Positions 34,302 through 43,208 of a DNA stretch of 64,000 bases are shown one piece after another (the stretch's first letter is position 1; each line of letters opens with the position of its first letter). The notes under the pieces were generated by a model that was given only the letters and a program-made list of their open reading frames with translations, was not told the origin of the DNA and searched no databases. Made by a program: the position numbers and the translations under genes. The stretch spans positions 1-64,000 of the forward strand of contig CAYTPQ010000013.1 in assembly GCA_964439835.1 (NCBI GenBank), written 5' to 3'. Source of the DNA: JAGNLM01 sp964439835 (GTDB taxonomy: Bacteria; Pseudomonadota; Gammaproteobacteria; JAABTG01).

Positions 34302-34345
34302 TTGACTGAAAGTCTCAACCAATGTAAAAACTGACTTTAGAAGTC
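34302..34345. promoter_or_regulatory. Putative promoter and GACT/AGTC inverted repeats upstream of the Rrf2 gene
   Basis: GACTGAAAGTC (34304-34314) and GACTTTAGAAGTC (34333-34345) are perfect inverted repeats. The second, with CT before and GGG after, resembles the YYGACT-N5-AGTCRR centre of IscR type 1 sites. TTGACT (34302-34307) and TAAAAA (34325-34330), 17 bp apart, form a plausible sigma70 promoter toward the Rrf2 gene that the second repeat would overlap downstream. Confidence 0.5.
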
Positions 34346-34406
34346 GGGTTATAGGCCCGGCTGCGGGAAGCCAGTCTGTGGGCATTCACGAGAGGGGGTC
34401 CGGACA

Positions 34407-34862
34407 ATGAGAGTATCTGCAAAGAGCCGCCACGCCGTCGCTGCGTTAGTCGATCTCGGGATGAAGTCCACCCACCGGCCTGTCGCGCTGGTCGACATCC
34501 TGGACGACCAGGACATCTCGCTCTCCTACCTGGAGCAGATCTTCAGCCGCTTGAAGGACCACGGCCTGGTGGAGGGGGTCCGCGGCCCACGCGGCGGCTA
34601 CCGATTGTCGCGCCCCGCCGGCGACATCTCCGTCGCTCAGATCGTGGCGGCGGTCGAGGACCGGAGCTTCCGAGGTCGCAAGAGCCGGGTCACCGGGCAA
34701 CCGTCGGAGGCGCACCGGATCTGGGACGGCCTCAGCAGCGAGATCATGGGCTTCCTCGACGGTATCACCGTCGGCGACCTGCTGGAACAGGCCCGCCGCT
34801 CGGGCCTCGTCCCCGCGGGGGCACGGCGTTACTACGAGCCGCCCCGCCGGCGGGCGGCCTGA
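34407..34862 (+). CDS. Rrf2/IscR-family regulator lacking all cysteines
   Basis: 151 residues. It is closely IscR-like over the DNA-binding domain (MRVSAKSRHAVAALVDLG, ISLSYLEQIFSRLKDHGLVEGVRGPRGGYRLSRPAGDISVAQIVAAVE) and in the tail (IWDGLSSEIMGFLDGITVGDLL). The region that in IscR carries three [2Fe-2S] cysteines reads DRSFRGRKSRVTGQPSEAHRIW, with no cysteine there or anywhere in the protein; only the nearby His is kept. It therefore cannot bind a cluster in the IscR manner. It diverges from ccoNOP, and GACT/AGTC repeats before it suggest autoregulation. Confidence 0.88.
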   Translation: MRVSAKSRHAVAALVDLGMKSTHRPVALVDILDDQDISLSYLEQIFSRLKDHGLVEGVRGPRGGYRLSRPAGDISVAQIVAAVEDRSFRGRKSRVTGQPSEAHRIWDGLSSEIMGFLDGITVGDLLEQARRSGLVPAGARRYYEPPRRRAA

Positions 34863-35001
34863 CCGCCCTGGCCGTGCCCCCGCCGGTGGCTGGGGCACGG
34901 CCCGTGTCCTCCCGGGCAGGGCGCCCGGCGCGCTCGTGCATCGGCGGGGATTGCCGTAGGATCACCGCAAATCCCGCGGCCGACCGGGGCGCTGGCCTGG
35001 C

Positions 35002-35844
35002 ATGCTGCACGTGGAGAGCGAGATCGAAGCAGCACGCGAGGCCCACCACGGCACGGAGGCGCACAGCGACCCACCCACCGGGTCCGCGACCCTGCGTCTG
35101 CTGAGCTATAACATCCAAACCGGCATCGCCTCAGAGCGCTACCGCCACTACCTCACCCGGAGCTGGCAGCACGTCCTGCCGCACCCGAGCCGCTGGGCCA
35201 ACCTGGACGCCATCGCGCACGCCGTCGCCGGCTACGACCTGGTCGGCTTGCAGGAGGTCGACTCGGGGAGCCTGCGAACGGGCTTCGTGAACCAGACCCA
35301 GTACCTGGCCGACCGGGCGCGCTTCCCCTTCTGGCATCACCAGGTGAACCGCCGCATCGGCCACCTGGCCCAGCAGAGCAATGGCGTGCTCTCGCGCCTC
35401 CCGATCCAGTCCCTTACCGACCTGAAGCTGCCGGGCCTGCCCGGGCGCGGCGCGCTGGTCGCGCGGCTGGGCGGCCCTGCGCCACCGCTCGCCGTCTTCA
35501 TCCTGCACCTCGCCTTGGGCAAGCGCGCGCGGATGCGCCAGGTGGCCTTCCTGGCCGATCAGGTGGCCGCCGAGCCCTATGCGGTGGTCATGGGCGACCT
35601 GAACTGCGGTCCCGAGAGCGAGGAGCTGCGCCTGCTCCTGGACAACACGCCACTGCGGCCTCCCTACGAGCGGCTCCGGACCTTCCCCAGCTGGCAGCCC
35701 AGGCGCTACATCGACCATATCCTGGTCGCCGATTCCCTGGTGCCCGAGCGAATGTACGTGCCCGACTGGCCGTTCTCGGACCACCTCGCGGTAGCCATGG
35801 ACGTGCGTGTTCCCGCCATCGGGGCCGCCGAGCGCGCCCCGTGA
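35002..35844 (+). CDS. Endonuclease/exonuclease/phosphatase (EEP) family protein
   Basis: 280 residues. EEP fold motifs are LRLLSYNIQTGI, the metal-binding Glu in LVGLQEVD, HLALGKRARMRQ, VVMGDLNCGP and the closing IDHILV...WPFSDHLAVAMDV. These catalyse metal-dependent phosphodiester cleavage of nucleic acids, inositol phosphates or lipids; the substrate is unknown. There is no signal peptide, so it is likely cytosolic. The first 30 residues are weakly conserved and the start may be further in. The gene follows the Rrf2 regulator by 139 bp on the same strand. Confidence 0.83.
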   Translation: MLHVESEIEAAREAHHGTEAHSDPPTGSATLRLLSYNIQTGIASERYRHYLTRSWQHVLPHPSRWANLDAIAHAVAGYDLVGLQEVDSGSLRTGFVNQTQYLADRARFPFWHHQVNRRIGHLAQQSNGVLSRLPIQSLTDLKLPGLPGRGALVARLGGPAPPLAVFILHLALGKRARMRQVAFLADQVAAEPYAVVMGDLNCGPESEELRLLLDNTPLRPPYERLRTFPSWQPRRYIDHILVADSLVPERMYVPDWPFSDHLAVAMDVRVPAIGAAERAP

Positions 35845-35930
35845 CGTTGACCTATGTCAACTTCTGGCCCTAAGCGCTTCGGTACCTTCGCGCCCATGCC
35901 ACCTGCGCCGACCGCCACCCACAGCGCTCC

Positions 35931-36335
35931 GTGGTCTTGCAAGCCGCGGGGCCCGACCGGTTCGGCAACCCGGTGAGGGTCTGCCACCACCTGAAGGGGT
36001 ACTGCGCGACCCACGAGTGGGCCGGCAGCGCCGCGGCCCTCCTGGGCGTCGGCCTCCTGCTCGGCACCGTCTGGCTCGGCATCGAATACCACGCCTGGCT
36101 CAGGGCCTGGGTCTGGCAAGAACGCCTCGGGCGCGGCCTGCTGCTTGGCGCGGGCATCCTCCTCGACGTCTTGCTGATCTTCGGCCTGCTCTGTCTCGGC
36201 TTCTCCGAGTGTTCCGAGGCCGACCGCCGGTGTGCCTTCGCCTACCGGGGGCGCCGTAGCACAGTCTTCCCCGAGCTCACGGGCTGGATCCACTCCCTCG
36301 GCCACAACCCCCGCCGGCACGGCCGACCGCCCTAG
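35931..36335 (+). CDS. Small predicted membrane protein, unknown
   Basis: 134 residues from a GTG at 35931. Two strong hydrophobic segments are seen (SAAALLGVGLLLGTVWLGIEY and LLLGAGILLDVLLIFGLLCLGF), with four cysteines clustered around them (VCHHLKGYC, SECSEADRRC). I do not recognise a family. It lies 87 bp after the EEP gene and 105 bp before the FAD oxidoreductase gene, all on the plus strand. The hydrophobic pattern argues for a real gene, but the start and even coding status are less sure than for the neighbours. Confidence 0.5.
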   Translation: MVLQAAGPDRFGNPVRVCHHLKGYCATHEWAGSAAALLGVGLLLGTVWLGIEYHAWLRAWVWQERLGRGLLLGAGILLDVLLIFGLLCLGFSECSEADRRCAFAYRGRRSTVFPELTGWIHSLGHNPRRHGRPP

Positions 36336-36440
36336 CGCAGCGCACCCGACCGCCCACCGACCCCGCCCCTCACGTCCCTCGACGCGTGGCCCGGCTCCGG
36401 CGTAGGCTCGGGCGACCGCTCGGCCGCTGGAGGGTCGCCT

Positions 36441-37586
36441 GTGGAGCCACTCGTTATCCTCGGCACCGGTCTCGCCGGCTACTCGGTCGCTCGCGAATGC
36501 AGGCGGCTGGAGCCCTCGGCCCCGTTGCTACTCCTGACCCGCGACGGCGGCGAGCTCTACACCAAGCCCACGATCTCCAACGCCCTGGCCTCCGGCAAGG
36601 ACGCCCGCTCGCTCGCCAACGCAGACGCCGCAGAGATGGCGCGCCAGCTCGCCGCCGAGGTACGCGTGCGCACGCCGGTGCAGGGCATCGACCCCGCGGG
36701 GCGGGAGGTCCTGGCCGGGAACACGCGCGTCAGCTACTCGCGGCTGGTGCTCGCCCTCGGCGCCGACCCCATCCGGCTGCCGCTCGTGGGCGATGGGGCC
36801 GCAGACGTCCTCTGGGTCAACGATCTGGACGACTACGCTCACTTTCGCGCGCGTCTCGAGGGGCGGCGGCGGGTCCTGGTCCTGGGCGCCGGCCTGATCG
36901 GGTGCGAATTCGCCAACGACCTGGCAGGGGCCGGCTACGAGGTCACGGTGGCAGACCCGGCGGGGAGCCCCCTCTCCCGCCTGCTGCCTCCCCCAGCGGG
37001 GGACGCCCTCGCAGACGCACTGGGCCGGGCCGGGGTCAGGTGGCGGCTCGGCGACAGCGCCCGGGAGGTCTCACGCGCCGGTGGGGGCTACCGCGTCCGC
37101 TACGCCAGCGGCGCGGACGCGGAGCACGACCTGGTGCTGTCGGCCGTCGGCCTCCGGCCGCGGGTCGCCCTGGCCGGGGCGGCGGGCCTCCGGGTCGGGC
37201 GCGGGGTCGTCGTCGACCGCGAGCTCCGGACGAGTGACCCGGCGGTCTTCGCCGTGGGCGACTGCGCGGAGGTCGCCGGGCTCGTGCTCCCCTACGTCAT
37301 GCCGATCATGCACGCCGCCCGGGCGCTTGCGCGCACCCTCGCGGGCGAGCCGACGGCCGTCAGCTACCCCGCCATGCCGGTGGTCGTGAAGACCCCGGCC
37401 TGGCCGACGGTGGTGTCCCCCCCTCCCCTCGGCGCCACCGGGGAGTGGGAGACGGAGGTGGGCTCGACGGGGGTGAGGGCCCTGTTCCGAGGCCCCAATG
37501 GCGACCTACTCGGGTTCGCCCTTTCCGGCGACGCGGTCGGCGAGAAAGGGGCACTCACACGCCAGGTGCCCCCGGTGCTCCCCTGA
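36441..37586 (+). CDS. FAD-dependent NAD(P)H oxidoreductase, rubredoxin reductase-like
   Basis: 381 residues. The N-terminal FAD site is VILGTGLAGYSVARECRRL, then ELYTKPTISNALA, typical of rubredoxin/NorW reductases. The NAD site is VLVLGAGLIGCEFANDLAGAGYEVTV, and the second FAD segment is VFAVGDCAEVAG. It should transfer electrons from NAD(P)H to rubredoxin or a similar small carrier; no rubredoxin gene is adjacent. GTG at 36441 has GGAGG 7 nt upstream. A structured repeat follows the gene. Confidence 0.88.
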   Translation: MEPLVILGTGLAGYSVARECRRLEPSAPLLLLTRDGGELYTKPTISNALASGKDARSLANADAAEMARQLAAEVRVRTPVQGIDPAGREVLAGNTRVSYSRLVLALGADPIRLPLVGDGAADVLWVNDLDDYAHFRARLEGRRRVLVLGAGLIGCEFANDLAGAGYEVTVADPAGSPLSRLLPPPAGDALADALGRAGVRWRLGDSAREVSRAGGGYRVRYASGADAEHDLVLSAVGLRPRVALAGAAGLRVGRGVVVDRELRTSDPAVFAVGDCAEVAGLVLPYVMPIMHAARALARTLAGEPTAVSYPAMPVVVKTPAWPTVVSPPPLGATGEWETEVGSTGVRALFRGPNGDLLGFALSGDAVGEKGALTRQVPPVLP

Positions 37587-37600
37587 CCAGGCCCCAACGA

Positions 37601-37670
37601 CTCTGCCGTCGGCGGCAGACGGACCTACAGGGACGTACGTGCGACCCGCGAAGCCGCACCGGGACCCTGC
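37601..37670 (+). repeat. Diverged long-form structured repeat
   Basis: CTGCCGTCGGCGGCAGACGGACC, TACAGGGACGTACGTGCG and CCGCACCGGGACCCTGC match the inner hairpin, core and right arm of the long repeat with several changes; the left outer arm is not recognisable. It lies between the oxidoreductase gene and the hydrogenase terminator. Confidence 0.65.
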
Positions 37671-37704
37671 TCGAGACCTGCCGACACGGTCCCCTCAACG
37701 CAGA

Positions 37705-37740
37705 ACGCCGCGCCTCACCCACTCGGGCAAGGCGCGGCGT
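37705..37740. terminator. Hairpin downstream of the hydrogenase operon
   Basis: ACGCCGCGCCT (37705-37715) pairs perfectly with AGGCGCGGCGT (37730-37740) across a 14-nt loop, 26 bp after the hynL stop. No T-run is present. It probably ends the hyn transcript and separates it from the convergent oxidoreductase gene. Confidence 0.6.
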
Positions 37741-37766
37741 CCCGTTCCTTCCTTGCGGCGGCGTCC

Positions 37767-39500
37767 TTACCGCACCTTCACCTTCATGACCTCCTCGCCG
37801 TCGTCACCGGCCAGGTGCACCGCGCAGGCGATGCAGGGGTCGAAGCTGTGGATGGTCCGCAGGATCTCCACCGGCTGCTTCGGGTCCAGCAGCTCGTGGT
37901 TGTCCTGCAGCGCCGCCTCGTAAGCACCGGCCTGGCCCTGGGAGTCACGCGGACCGGCGTTCCAGGTGCTCGGCACGACCGCCTGATAGTTGTCGATGCG
38001 ACCGTTCTTGATGACGATGTAGTGCGCAAGTCCCCCGCGCGGCGCCTCCATGTAGCCCACGCCCTTGGCCTCGGCCGGCCACGTGGCGGGGTCCCACAGG
38101 TCCGCGTTGAAGGTCCTGGTATCGCCGGCCTTGATGTTCGCGATCAGGGCGTCGTACCAGGACTGCATGTGGTCCGCGATGATCTTCGTCTCGAGCGTCC
38201 GGGCCGCGGTGCGCCCCAGGGTCGAGAACAACGCCCGCGGCGGCGCGTCCAGGGTCTTGAGCGCCATGTCGACCAGCTCCTTGGCCTGCGGATGGCCGGA
38301 GGCGTACATGACCAGCACCCGCGCCAGTGGGCCGACCTCGACCGCCTTGCCGTTCCAGCGCGGCGACTTCAGCCAGGAGTAACCGTCCTCGACGTTGAGC
38401 TGCTTGAACGGCGCCTTCGGCCCGCCGCGCCCGCTGTAGTTGAACTTGGTCTCGCCGTCGTACGGGTGCAGCCCTTTCTCCTTGCCGGTCGAGTAGTCGT
38501 ACCAGGAGTGGGAGACGAACTCCTGGATCTGCTTGGGGTCGTTCGGATCGACCGGGTGGACCGTCTTCAGGTCCCGATTCAGGATCACGCCCGGCGGGAT
38601 CAGGAAGCTCTTCGGGTCGTTCATCCCTTTCACGGGGAAGTCGCCGTAGACGAGGAAGTTGCCCAGACCCTCGCCGCGGCCGAACCAGTCCTTGTAGAAA
38701 CCGGCGATCGCGAGCGTGTCGGGTACGTACACCTGGTCCACGAACTCCTTCATCATGGTGATGATCTTCTGGACCTGCGACAGCCGCTCGCTGTTGATCG
38801 CGGAGTCCGAGTTCGGGTCGATCGGCGTGGCCACCCCACCCACTACGAACATCGGGTGCGGGTTCTTGCCGCCGAAGATCGCGTGCAGCTTCGCGGCCTC
38901 GCGTTGCCACTGCAGGGCCTCGAGGTAGTGCGCGACCGCCATCAAGTTGACCTCGGCCGGCAGCTTGTAGACCGGGCTGCCCCAATAACCGTTGGCGAAG
39001 ATCCCGAGCTGCCCCGACTCCACGAAGTTGGCTAGCCGCTTCTTGGTGTCCGCGAAGTAACCAGGCGAGGACTTCGGCCAGTTCGGCGTCACCGTCTGGG
39101 CGATCTCCGAGGTCTTCTTCGGGTCCGCCTTCAGCGCCGAGACTACGTCCACCCAGTCGAGCGCGTGCAGGTGGTAGAAGTGCATGACGTGGTCGTGCAC
39201 GTACTGCGCACCGCTCATCAGGTTCCGGATCAGGTTGGCGTTCGCCGGCACCGGGTAGTTGAGCGCCGCCTCAACGGAGCGGATGGACGCCAACCCGTGC
39301 ACCAGCGTGCATACGCCGCAGATGCGCTGGGCGAAGGCCCAGGCGTCGCGCGGGTCCCTACCCTTGAGGATGATCTCGATCCCGCGCACCATGGTGCCGG
39401 AGGAATAGGCCTCGGCGATCTTGCTGCCGTCCATCTTGGCCTCGATCCGCAGGTGGCCTTCGATTCGCGTGATCGGGTCGACAACGACTCGTTCTGTCAT
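37767..39500 (-). CDS. hynL: [NiFe] hydrogenase large subunit, Isp-type (HynL)
   Basis: 577 residues. It carries the NiFe site: N-terminal RICGVC (C61, C64) and C-terminal DPCIACAVH (C556, C559, H562). The 15 residues after H562 (LAGDDGEEVMKVKVR) are the extension removed by a maturation protease, probably that encoded at 43209-43736. It oxidises or produces H2 with the small subunit. The gene is last in a small subunit-isp1-isp2-large subunit operon, the group 1e arrangement known from purple sulfur bacteria, where electrons exchange with the quinone pool or sulfur metabolism. ATG at 39500 begins MTERVVVDPITRIEGHLR, standard for the family. Confidence 0.96.
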   Translation of the reverse strand: MTERVVVDPITRIEGHLRIEAKMDGSKIAEAYSSGTMVRGIEIILKGRDPRDAWAFAQRICGVCTLVHGLASIRSVEAALNYPVPANANLIRNLMSGAQYVHDHVMHFYHLHALDWVDVVSALKADPKKTSEIAQTVTPNWPKSSPGYFADTKKRLANFVESGQLGIFANGYWGSPVYKLPAEVNLMAVAHYLEALQWQREAAKLHAIFGGKNPHPMFVVGGVATPIDPNSDSAINSERLSQVQKIITMMKEFVDQVYVPDTLAIAGFYKDWFGRGEGLGNFLVYGDFPVKGMNDPKSFLIPPGVILNRDLKTVHPVDPNDPKQIQEFVSHSWYDYSTGKEKGLHPYDGETKFNYSGRGGPKAPFKQLNVEDGYSWLKSPRWNGKAVEVGPLARVLVMYASGHPQAKELVDMALKTLDAPPRALFSTLGRTAARTLETKIIADHMQSWYDALIANIKAGDTRTFNADLWDPATWPAEAKGVGYMEAPRGGLAHYIVIKNGRIDNYQAVVPSTWNAGPRDSQGQAGAYEAALQDNHELLDPKQPVEILRTIHSFDPCIACAVHLAGDDGEEVMKVKVR

Positions 39501-39587
39501 GGCTTGTTCTCGATCTCGTTCCGTTCGGTGTCCGTGCCCGGCGGTTCACGGGGGGGTCGAGCCCCCCGCGCACCACCGTCGCACGTC

Positions 39588-40937
39588 CTAGCTGACCAGG
39601 TTGTCGCCGACGATCTGGGCAAAGCTGTCGACCGGCATACCCTCGCCGGCGTTCATCTTGCCCCGCTCGAAATTCAGGCGGCAGCTTCCACAGGACACGA
39701 CCAGCGCTTCGGCCTTGGTCTTCTTGACCTCCTCGTACTTGAGCTCGAAGGTCTTCTGCCGCAGCTCGTTGGCGTTCTGGAGCAGGAACACCGCAGCGCC
39801 ACCGCCGCAGCATATGTTGACCATGCGGTTGCTGTCGGTCTCGCGGACCTCGAGGCCCATGGCCTTCAGGACCTCGCGCGGCCCCTCGAAGACACCGCCG
39901 TGGCGCCCGACCTTGCAGGGGTCGTGGAAGGTCACCACCGTGCGGTCCTCGGGCTTCTTCAGCTTGAGCTTGCCCTCCTTGTACAGCATCGCGATGAACT
40001 CGGAGGGTGCCAGCACGTCGAAGGGCAGCGGCTTGCCGAGCGCCTCGGCGGCATAGAAGCGCAGCGCCGGGTAGGCGTGCCCGCACTCCGGGGCGACCAC
40101 GTACTTCGCGCCGTGCTTGACCGCCGCCTCGTACACGCGGGACACCTCCAGCCTGTGGTTGCCCGCATCACCGCTCATGAAGCCGAAGTTGGCCCCCTCG
40201 TAGGAGTCGGTGAAGTACGACCAGTTCAGCTTCGCGTGGTTGCAGATCTTGGCCGTGCCGACGATGGCGTCGTTGAACAGGTGCAGGTCGAGGCCGCTCG
40301 TCAGGATCATGACGTCCACCTGGCCTTCCTTGTCCAGGGGGATCGGCACGTTGTACTGCTGCGACAGCTCCTCCACCTTGAACTTCAGGACCTCCCGGTC
40401 GGCGTTGAAGATGTGGCCCGTCTCCGCCTGCTCCTGGTCGAGCGCCAGCATCTCGTCGGGCACCATGCCCGCGGCGGCGAGCGCCTCGCGGTGGTACTCG
40501 ACCAGCTCGGCGATGTGGATCCCCATCGGGCAGATCATGCTGCAGCGCGCGCAGAGGGTGCAGGAGTCGTACACCAGCTCGACGGACTCCTGCAGGTCCT
40601 TCATGGTGATGTCCGGCATCACCAGGCGGTTGACCCAGCGCATCGGGCTCATCTCCCGCCGGTACACCGTGCGCATCAACTCGAACTTGCGCGCCGGCGT
40701 GTACTTGGGGTCGCCGGAGGAGACCCGGAAGTGGCAGGCCTCGGCGCACATCCCGCAGTGGATGCAACCCTCGAGCTCGGCCGCGATGTCCCAGGTGGTC
40801 TTCTCCATGAAGACCTTCTTGGCGCGCGCGATGCGCTCGGAGTCGGGCAGGTCGACCGGCTTGGCGAGCGTGCCGAGCTCGTTCACCATACCCATGAACA
40901 TTTGGAACGTCTGTTCCATCTCCTGGTTCATGCTCAT
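39588..40937 (-). CDS. isp2: Hydrogenase-associated Isp2, HdrD-like Fe-S protein
   Basis: 449 residues. Two ferredoxin motifs near 90-170 (CIHCGMCAEACH, CTLCARCSMICP) precede two CCG domains with APECGHAYP, HDPCKVGRHGG, NICCGGGAAVF and VVSCGSCRLNFERG, the non-cubane cluster pattern of heterodisulfide reductase HdrB/HdrD. It is thought to link the hydrogenase to a membrane cytochrome b (Isp1) and a thiol/disulfide or quinone partner. Its start overlaps the isp1 stop by 4 bp (ATGA). Confidence 0.93.
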   Translation of the reverse strand: MSMNQEMEQTFQMFMGMVNELGTLAKPVDLPDSERIARAKKVFMEKTTWDIAAELEGCIHCGMCAEACHFRVSSGDPKYTPARKFELMRTVYRREMSPMRWVNRLVMPDITMKDLQESVELVYDSCTLCARCSMICPMGIHIAELVEYHREALAAAGMVPDEMLALDQEQAETGHIFNADREVLKFKVEELSQQYNVPIPLDKEGQVDVMILTSGLDLHLFNDAIVGTAKICNHAKLNWSYFTDSYEGANFGFMSGDAGNHRLEVSRVYEAAVKHGAKYVVAPECGHAYPALRFYAAEALGKPLPFDVLAPSEFIAMLYKEGKLKLKKPEDRTVVTFHDPCKVGRHGGVFEGPREVLKAMGLEVRETDSNRMVNICCGGGAAVFLLQNANELRQKTFELKYEEVKKTKAEALVVSCGSCRLNFERGKMNAGEGMPVDSFAQIVGDNLVS

Positions 40938-41593
40938 GCCTTGACCCCCCTGTACTCGAACTTCTCACCCATCTGATAGCGGCCCGGGAAGAGCAGGAAC
41001 ATGTGCATCAACTTCCCGAAGGGTATCCAGATCAGAAGCAGGCAGACGTTCAGGATGTGCAAAGCCAGCAGGTCCTCGTAACGCACGCCGATGTTCTGGT
41101 GCGCGAAGGCCATCATTCCGGTGATGAACGGCGTGATGGTGAGGAACCAGCTGATCCAGTCGTCGATGGTCGTGAGCTTCTTCATCACCGGGTCGGTCGC
41201 GCGCCGGATGCCGAGGGCGATCAGGATGATGACGGTCACGGCCGAGGAGAACGTGATCACGTTCGTCGGCAGGCCCGGCCAAGAGATGCCCAGCGCCCAG
41301 TCGAAGAAGGCGATGTGCGGCTCGAACAGGAAGACCACGATGAACAGCATGATGTGGAACAGGTAGCCCGTGTAGTGCTGGAAGGTGATGCGCTTCTCCA
41401 GCTCGTGCGGGGGGAACGACTTGTTCGCGATGGCCATGAGGCCGGCGCTCACGAACTTCGTGCCCTTCGGCTTCGAGAGGTATTTCTGACCCTTGAACAG
41501 GAAGGTACCGGCGAGCCGCCAGACCACACCGATCACGAAGATGATGAGCGACCACTCGAGCGCCGGGCCGCGGGCGAAGTCCAAGAGGCTCAT
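40934..41593 (-). CDS. isp1: Hydrogenase-associated Isp1, cytochrome b-type membrane subunit
   Basis: 219 residues with about five membrane helices of the NarI/DsrM type. Histidines for haem b are visible in RITFQHYTGYLFHIMLF, GMMAFAHQNIG and ALHILNVCLLLIW. It anchors the hydrogenase on the membrane and exchanges electrons with quinone. Both ends overlap their neighbours by 4 bp (hynS stop with isp1 start, isp1 stop with isp2 start), so the three are translationally coupled. Confidence 0.92.
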   Translation of the reverse strand: MSLLDFARGPALEWSLIIFVIGVVWRLAGTFLFKGQKYLSKPKGTKFVSAGLMAIANKSFPPHELEKRITFQHYTGYLFHIMLFIVVFLFEPHIAFFDWALGISWPGLPTNVITFSSAVTVIILIALGIRRATDPVMKKLTTIDDWISWFLTITPFITGMMAFAHQNIGVRYEDLLALHILNVCLLLIWIPFGKLMHMFLLFPGRYQMGEKFEYRGVKA

Positions 41594-42654
41594 GCTCCCT
41601 CCTTATGATGCAGGGCTTTCTGACTGTTGCGGGCCAGCACGGCCGAGCCCACGCCCACCGCCACGCCGACCGCCGCAGCCGCCGCCAACCGCCCGCCGGC
41701 CGAGAACGTCCCCGCGGACAACGGCTCGTAGAAGCCGCCCTTGTCCCAGAAGTCCGGCTCGGAGCAGCCGATGCAGCCGTGGCCGGCCTGGATCGGGAAG
41801 CTCGTGCCGTAGTTCCACTTCGTGACGGCGCAGGCGTTGTACGTGATGGGGCCCTTGCAGCCGAGCTTCCACAGGCACCAGCCCGCCTTCGCGCCCTCGT
41901 CGTCGAAGGTCTCCGCGAACAGGCCGCGCTCGTAGAACGGGCGGCGGTAGCAACGGTCGTGGATGTTCTGGCCGTAGAAGGCCTTGGGGCGACCCAGCGC
42001 GTCGAGCTCCGGCAGCTTGCCAAAGGCGAGGTACTGGGCAATCACGCCCGTGATGACCACGGGGATGGGCGGGCAGCCCGGAACGTTGATGATCGGCTTG
42101 TCCTTGATGATCTCGGACACCGCCGCCGCCCCGGTCGGGTTGGGGCTCGCCTTCGGAATGCCGCCGTAGGCCGCGCAGGTGCCGAGCGAGATCACCGCCG
42201 CCGCGTGCTTCACCGTGTCCTTCAGGATCTGCAGGTTGGTCATCCCGGCGATGGTCGAGTAGATCCCGTCGTCCTTCAGCGGGATCGCCCCGTCGACGAT
42301 GACGATGTACTTGCCCTCGTTCTCGTGCATCGCCTTCTCACGAGCCGCCTCCGCCGCGTCGCCCGAGGCCGCCATGATCGTGTGCTGATAGTCGAGGGAG
42401 ATGTAGTCGAAGATCAGGTTCTCGAGCGTCGGGGCCTCGGAGCGCGTGATGGCCTCCGCACATCCCGTGCACTCCTGGAACGAGAGCCAGATCACCGATG
42501 GCCGGCGGGCCTTTTCCAGGCCGGCCGCCAATGCGGACACGGCAGTCGGCGGCAGCGCCATCATGGACGCCGTCGCGGCACAGAACTTCAGGAAGCCGCG
42601 CCGGCTCACCCCTTGTTTTCTCAGGCGTTCGCCTAACGTCATGTTCGATGGCAT
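41590..42654 (-). CDS. hynS: [NiFe] hydrogenase small subunit, Isp-type (HynS)
   Basis: 354 residues. A twin-arginine signal (SRRGFLKFC at 17-25) directs the folded complex across the membrane. Proximal cluster cysteines start at C62/C65 (ECTGCAEAITR), with further ligands in SLGTCAAYGG and VPGCPP; medial and distal clusters use HDRCYRR, CLWKLGCKGP and GHGCIGCSEPDFWD. A C-terminal hydrophobic segment (LAAAAAVGVAVGVGSAVLA) would anchor it with the active site on the periplasmic side. AGGAGA lies 9 nt before the ATG. Confidence 0.96.
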   Translation of the reverse strand: MPSNMTLGERLRKQGVSRRGFLKFCAATASMMALPPTAVSALAAGLEKARRPSVIWLSFQECTGCAEAITRSEAPTLENLIFDYISLDYQHTIMAASGDAAEAAREKAMHENEGKYIVIVDGAIPLKDDGIYSTIAGMTNLQILKDTVKHAAAVISLGTCAAYGGIPKASPNPTGAAAVSEIIKDKPIINVPGCPPIPVVITGVIAQYLAFGKLPELDALGRPKAFYGQNIHDRCYRRPFYERGLFAETFDDEGAKAGWCLWKLGCKGPITYNACAVTKWNYGTSFPIQAGHGCIGCSEPDFWDKGGFYEPLSAGTFSAGGRLAAAAAVGVAVGVGSAVLARNSQKALHHKEGA

Positions 42655-42689
42655 CTACGCGTTCTCCTAGCTGTCGCGCGCCAGTCGTG

Positions 42690-43142
42690 TCACTGGCTGT
42701 CGGCCTCTCCGGCAGGCTCGTCGTCAAGGCCAGCCGCAAGGCGTTCCGTCAACCGGTCCAGGTCGGACCGGATGTCGATCGGGTCGGACTTCAAAATGGT
42801 CGGAACGAAGGTGACCTCCACGAAACGCCCGATGACACGATCACCCTCGTTGTAGTGGGTCACCAGCCACACACCGTGGTAGGCCGTCTCCCGGATCACG
42901 CTCTTGCCAAGCGCGTCCAGCCGGCACTCCAGCTCGCCCGTGCCCAGCTGCTCCACCAGGAAGTCCTGGTCGAAGTCGCTGAGCGGCAGGCCACGGAGGT
43001 CGATGACGGTCTGCTCCCCTGATTCGAGGAGCTTCGCCACCGCATGGCGGATTTCGTGCAGGATGGGCCTGGCGTTCTCCCGGGCAAGGGCCTTCAGATC
43101 GGGACCCTCCACCCGGACGCCGATGGCGTCGAGACCACTCAC
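42690..43142 (-). CDS. hupH: Hydrogenase maturation factor, HupH/HyaF-like
   Basis: 150 residues matching the C-terminal domain of HupH/HyaF: ILHEIRHAVAKLLESGEQTVIDLRGLPLS, LGTGELECRLDALGKSVIRETAYHGVWLVTHYNEGDRVIGRFVEVTFVPTIL. Known HupH and HyaF assist small-subunit cluster maturation, particularly for oxygen-exposed uptake hydrogenases. The protein is about half the length of full HupH, lacking the N-terminal domain. GTG at 43142, with a gap of 35 bp to hynS. It lies directly upstream of the hydrogenase structural genes on the same strand. Confidence 0.88.
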   Translation of the reverse strand: MSGLDAIGVRVEGPDLKALARENARPILHEIRHAVAKLLESGEQTVIDLRGLPLSDFDQDFLVEQLGTGELECRLDALGKSVIRETAYHGVWLVTHYNEGDRVIGRFVEVTFVPTILKSDPIDIRSDLDRLTERLAAGLDDEPAGEADSQ

Positions 43143-43208
43143 AGTATATTAGCCTTAAGACAGATACTTATTTATAGACGGGCCCCATCGGTCATAGGAT
43201 GACCCAGA

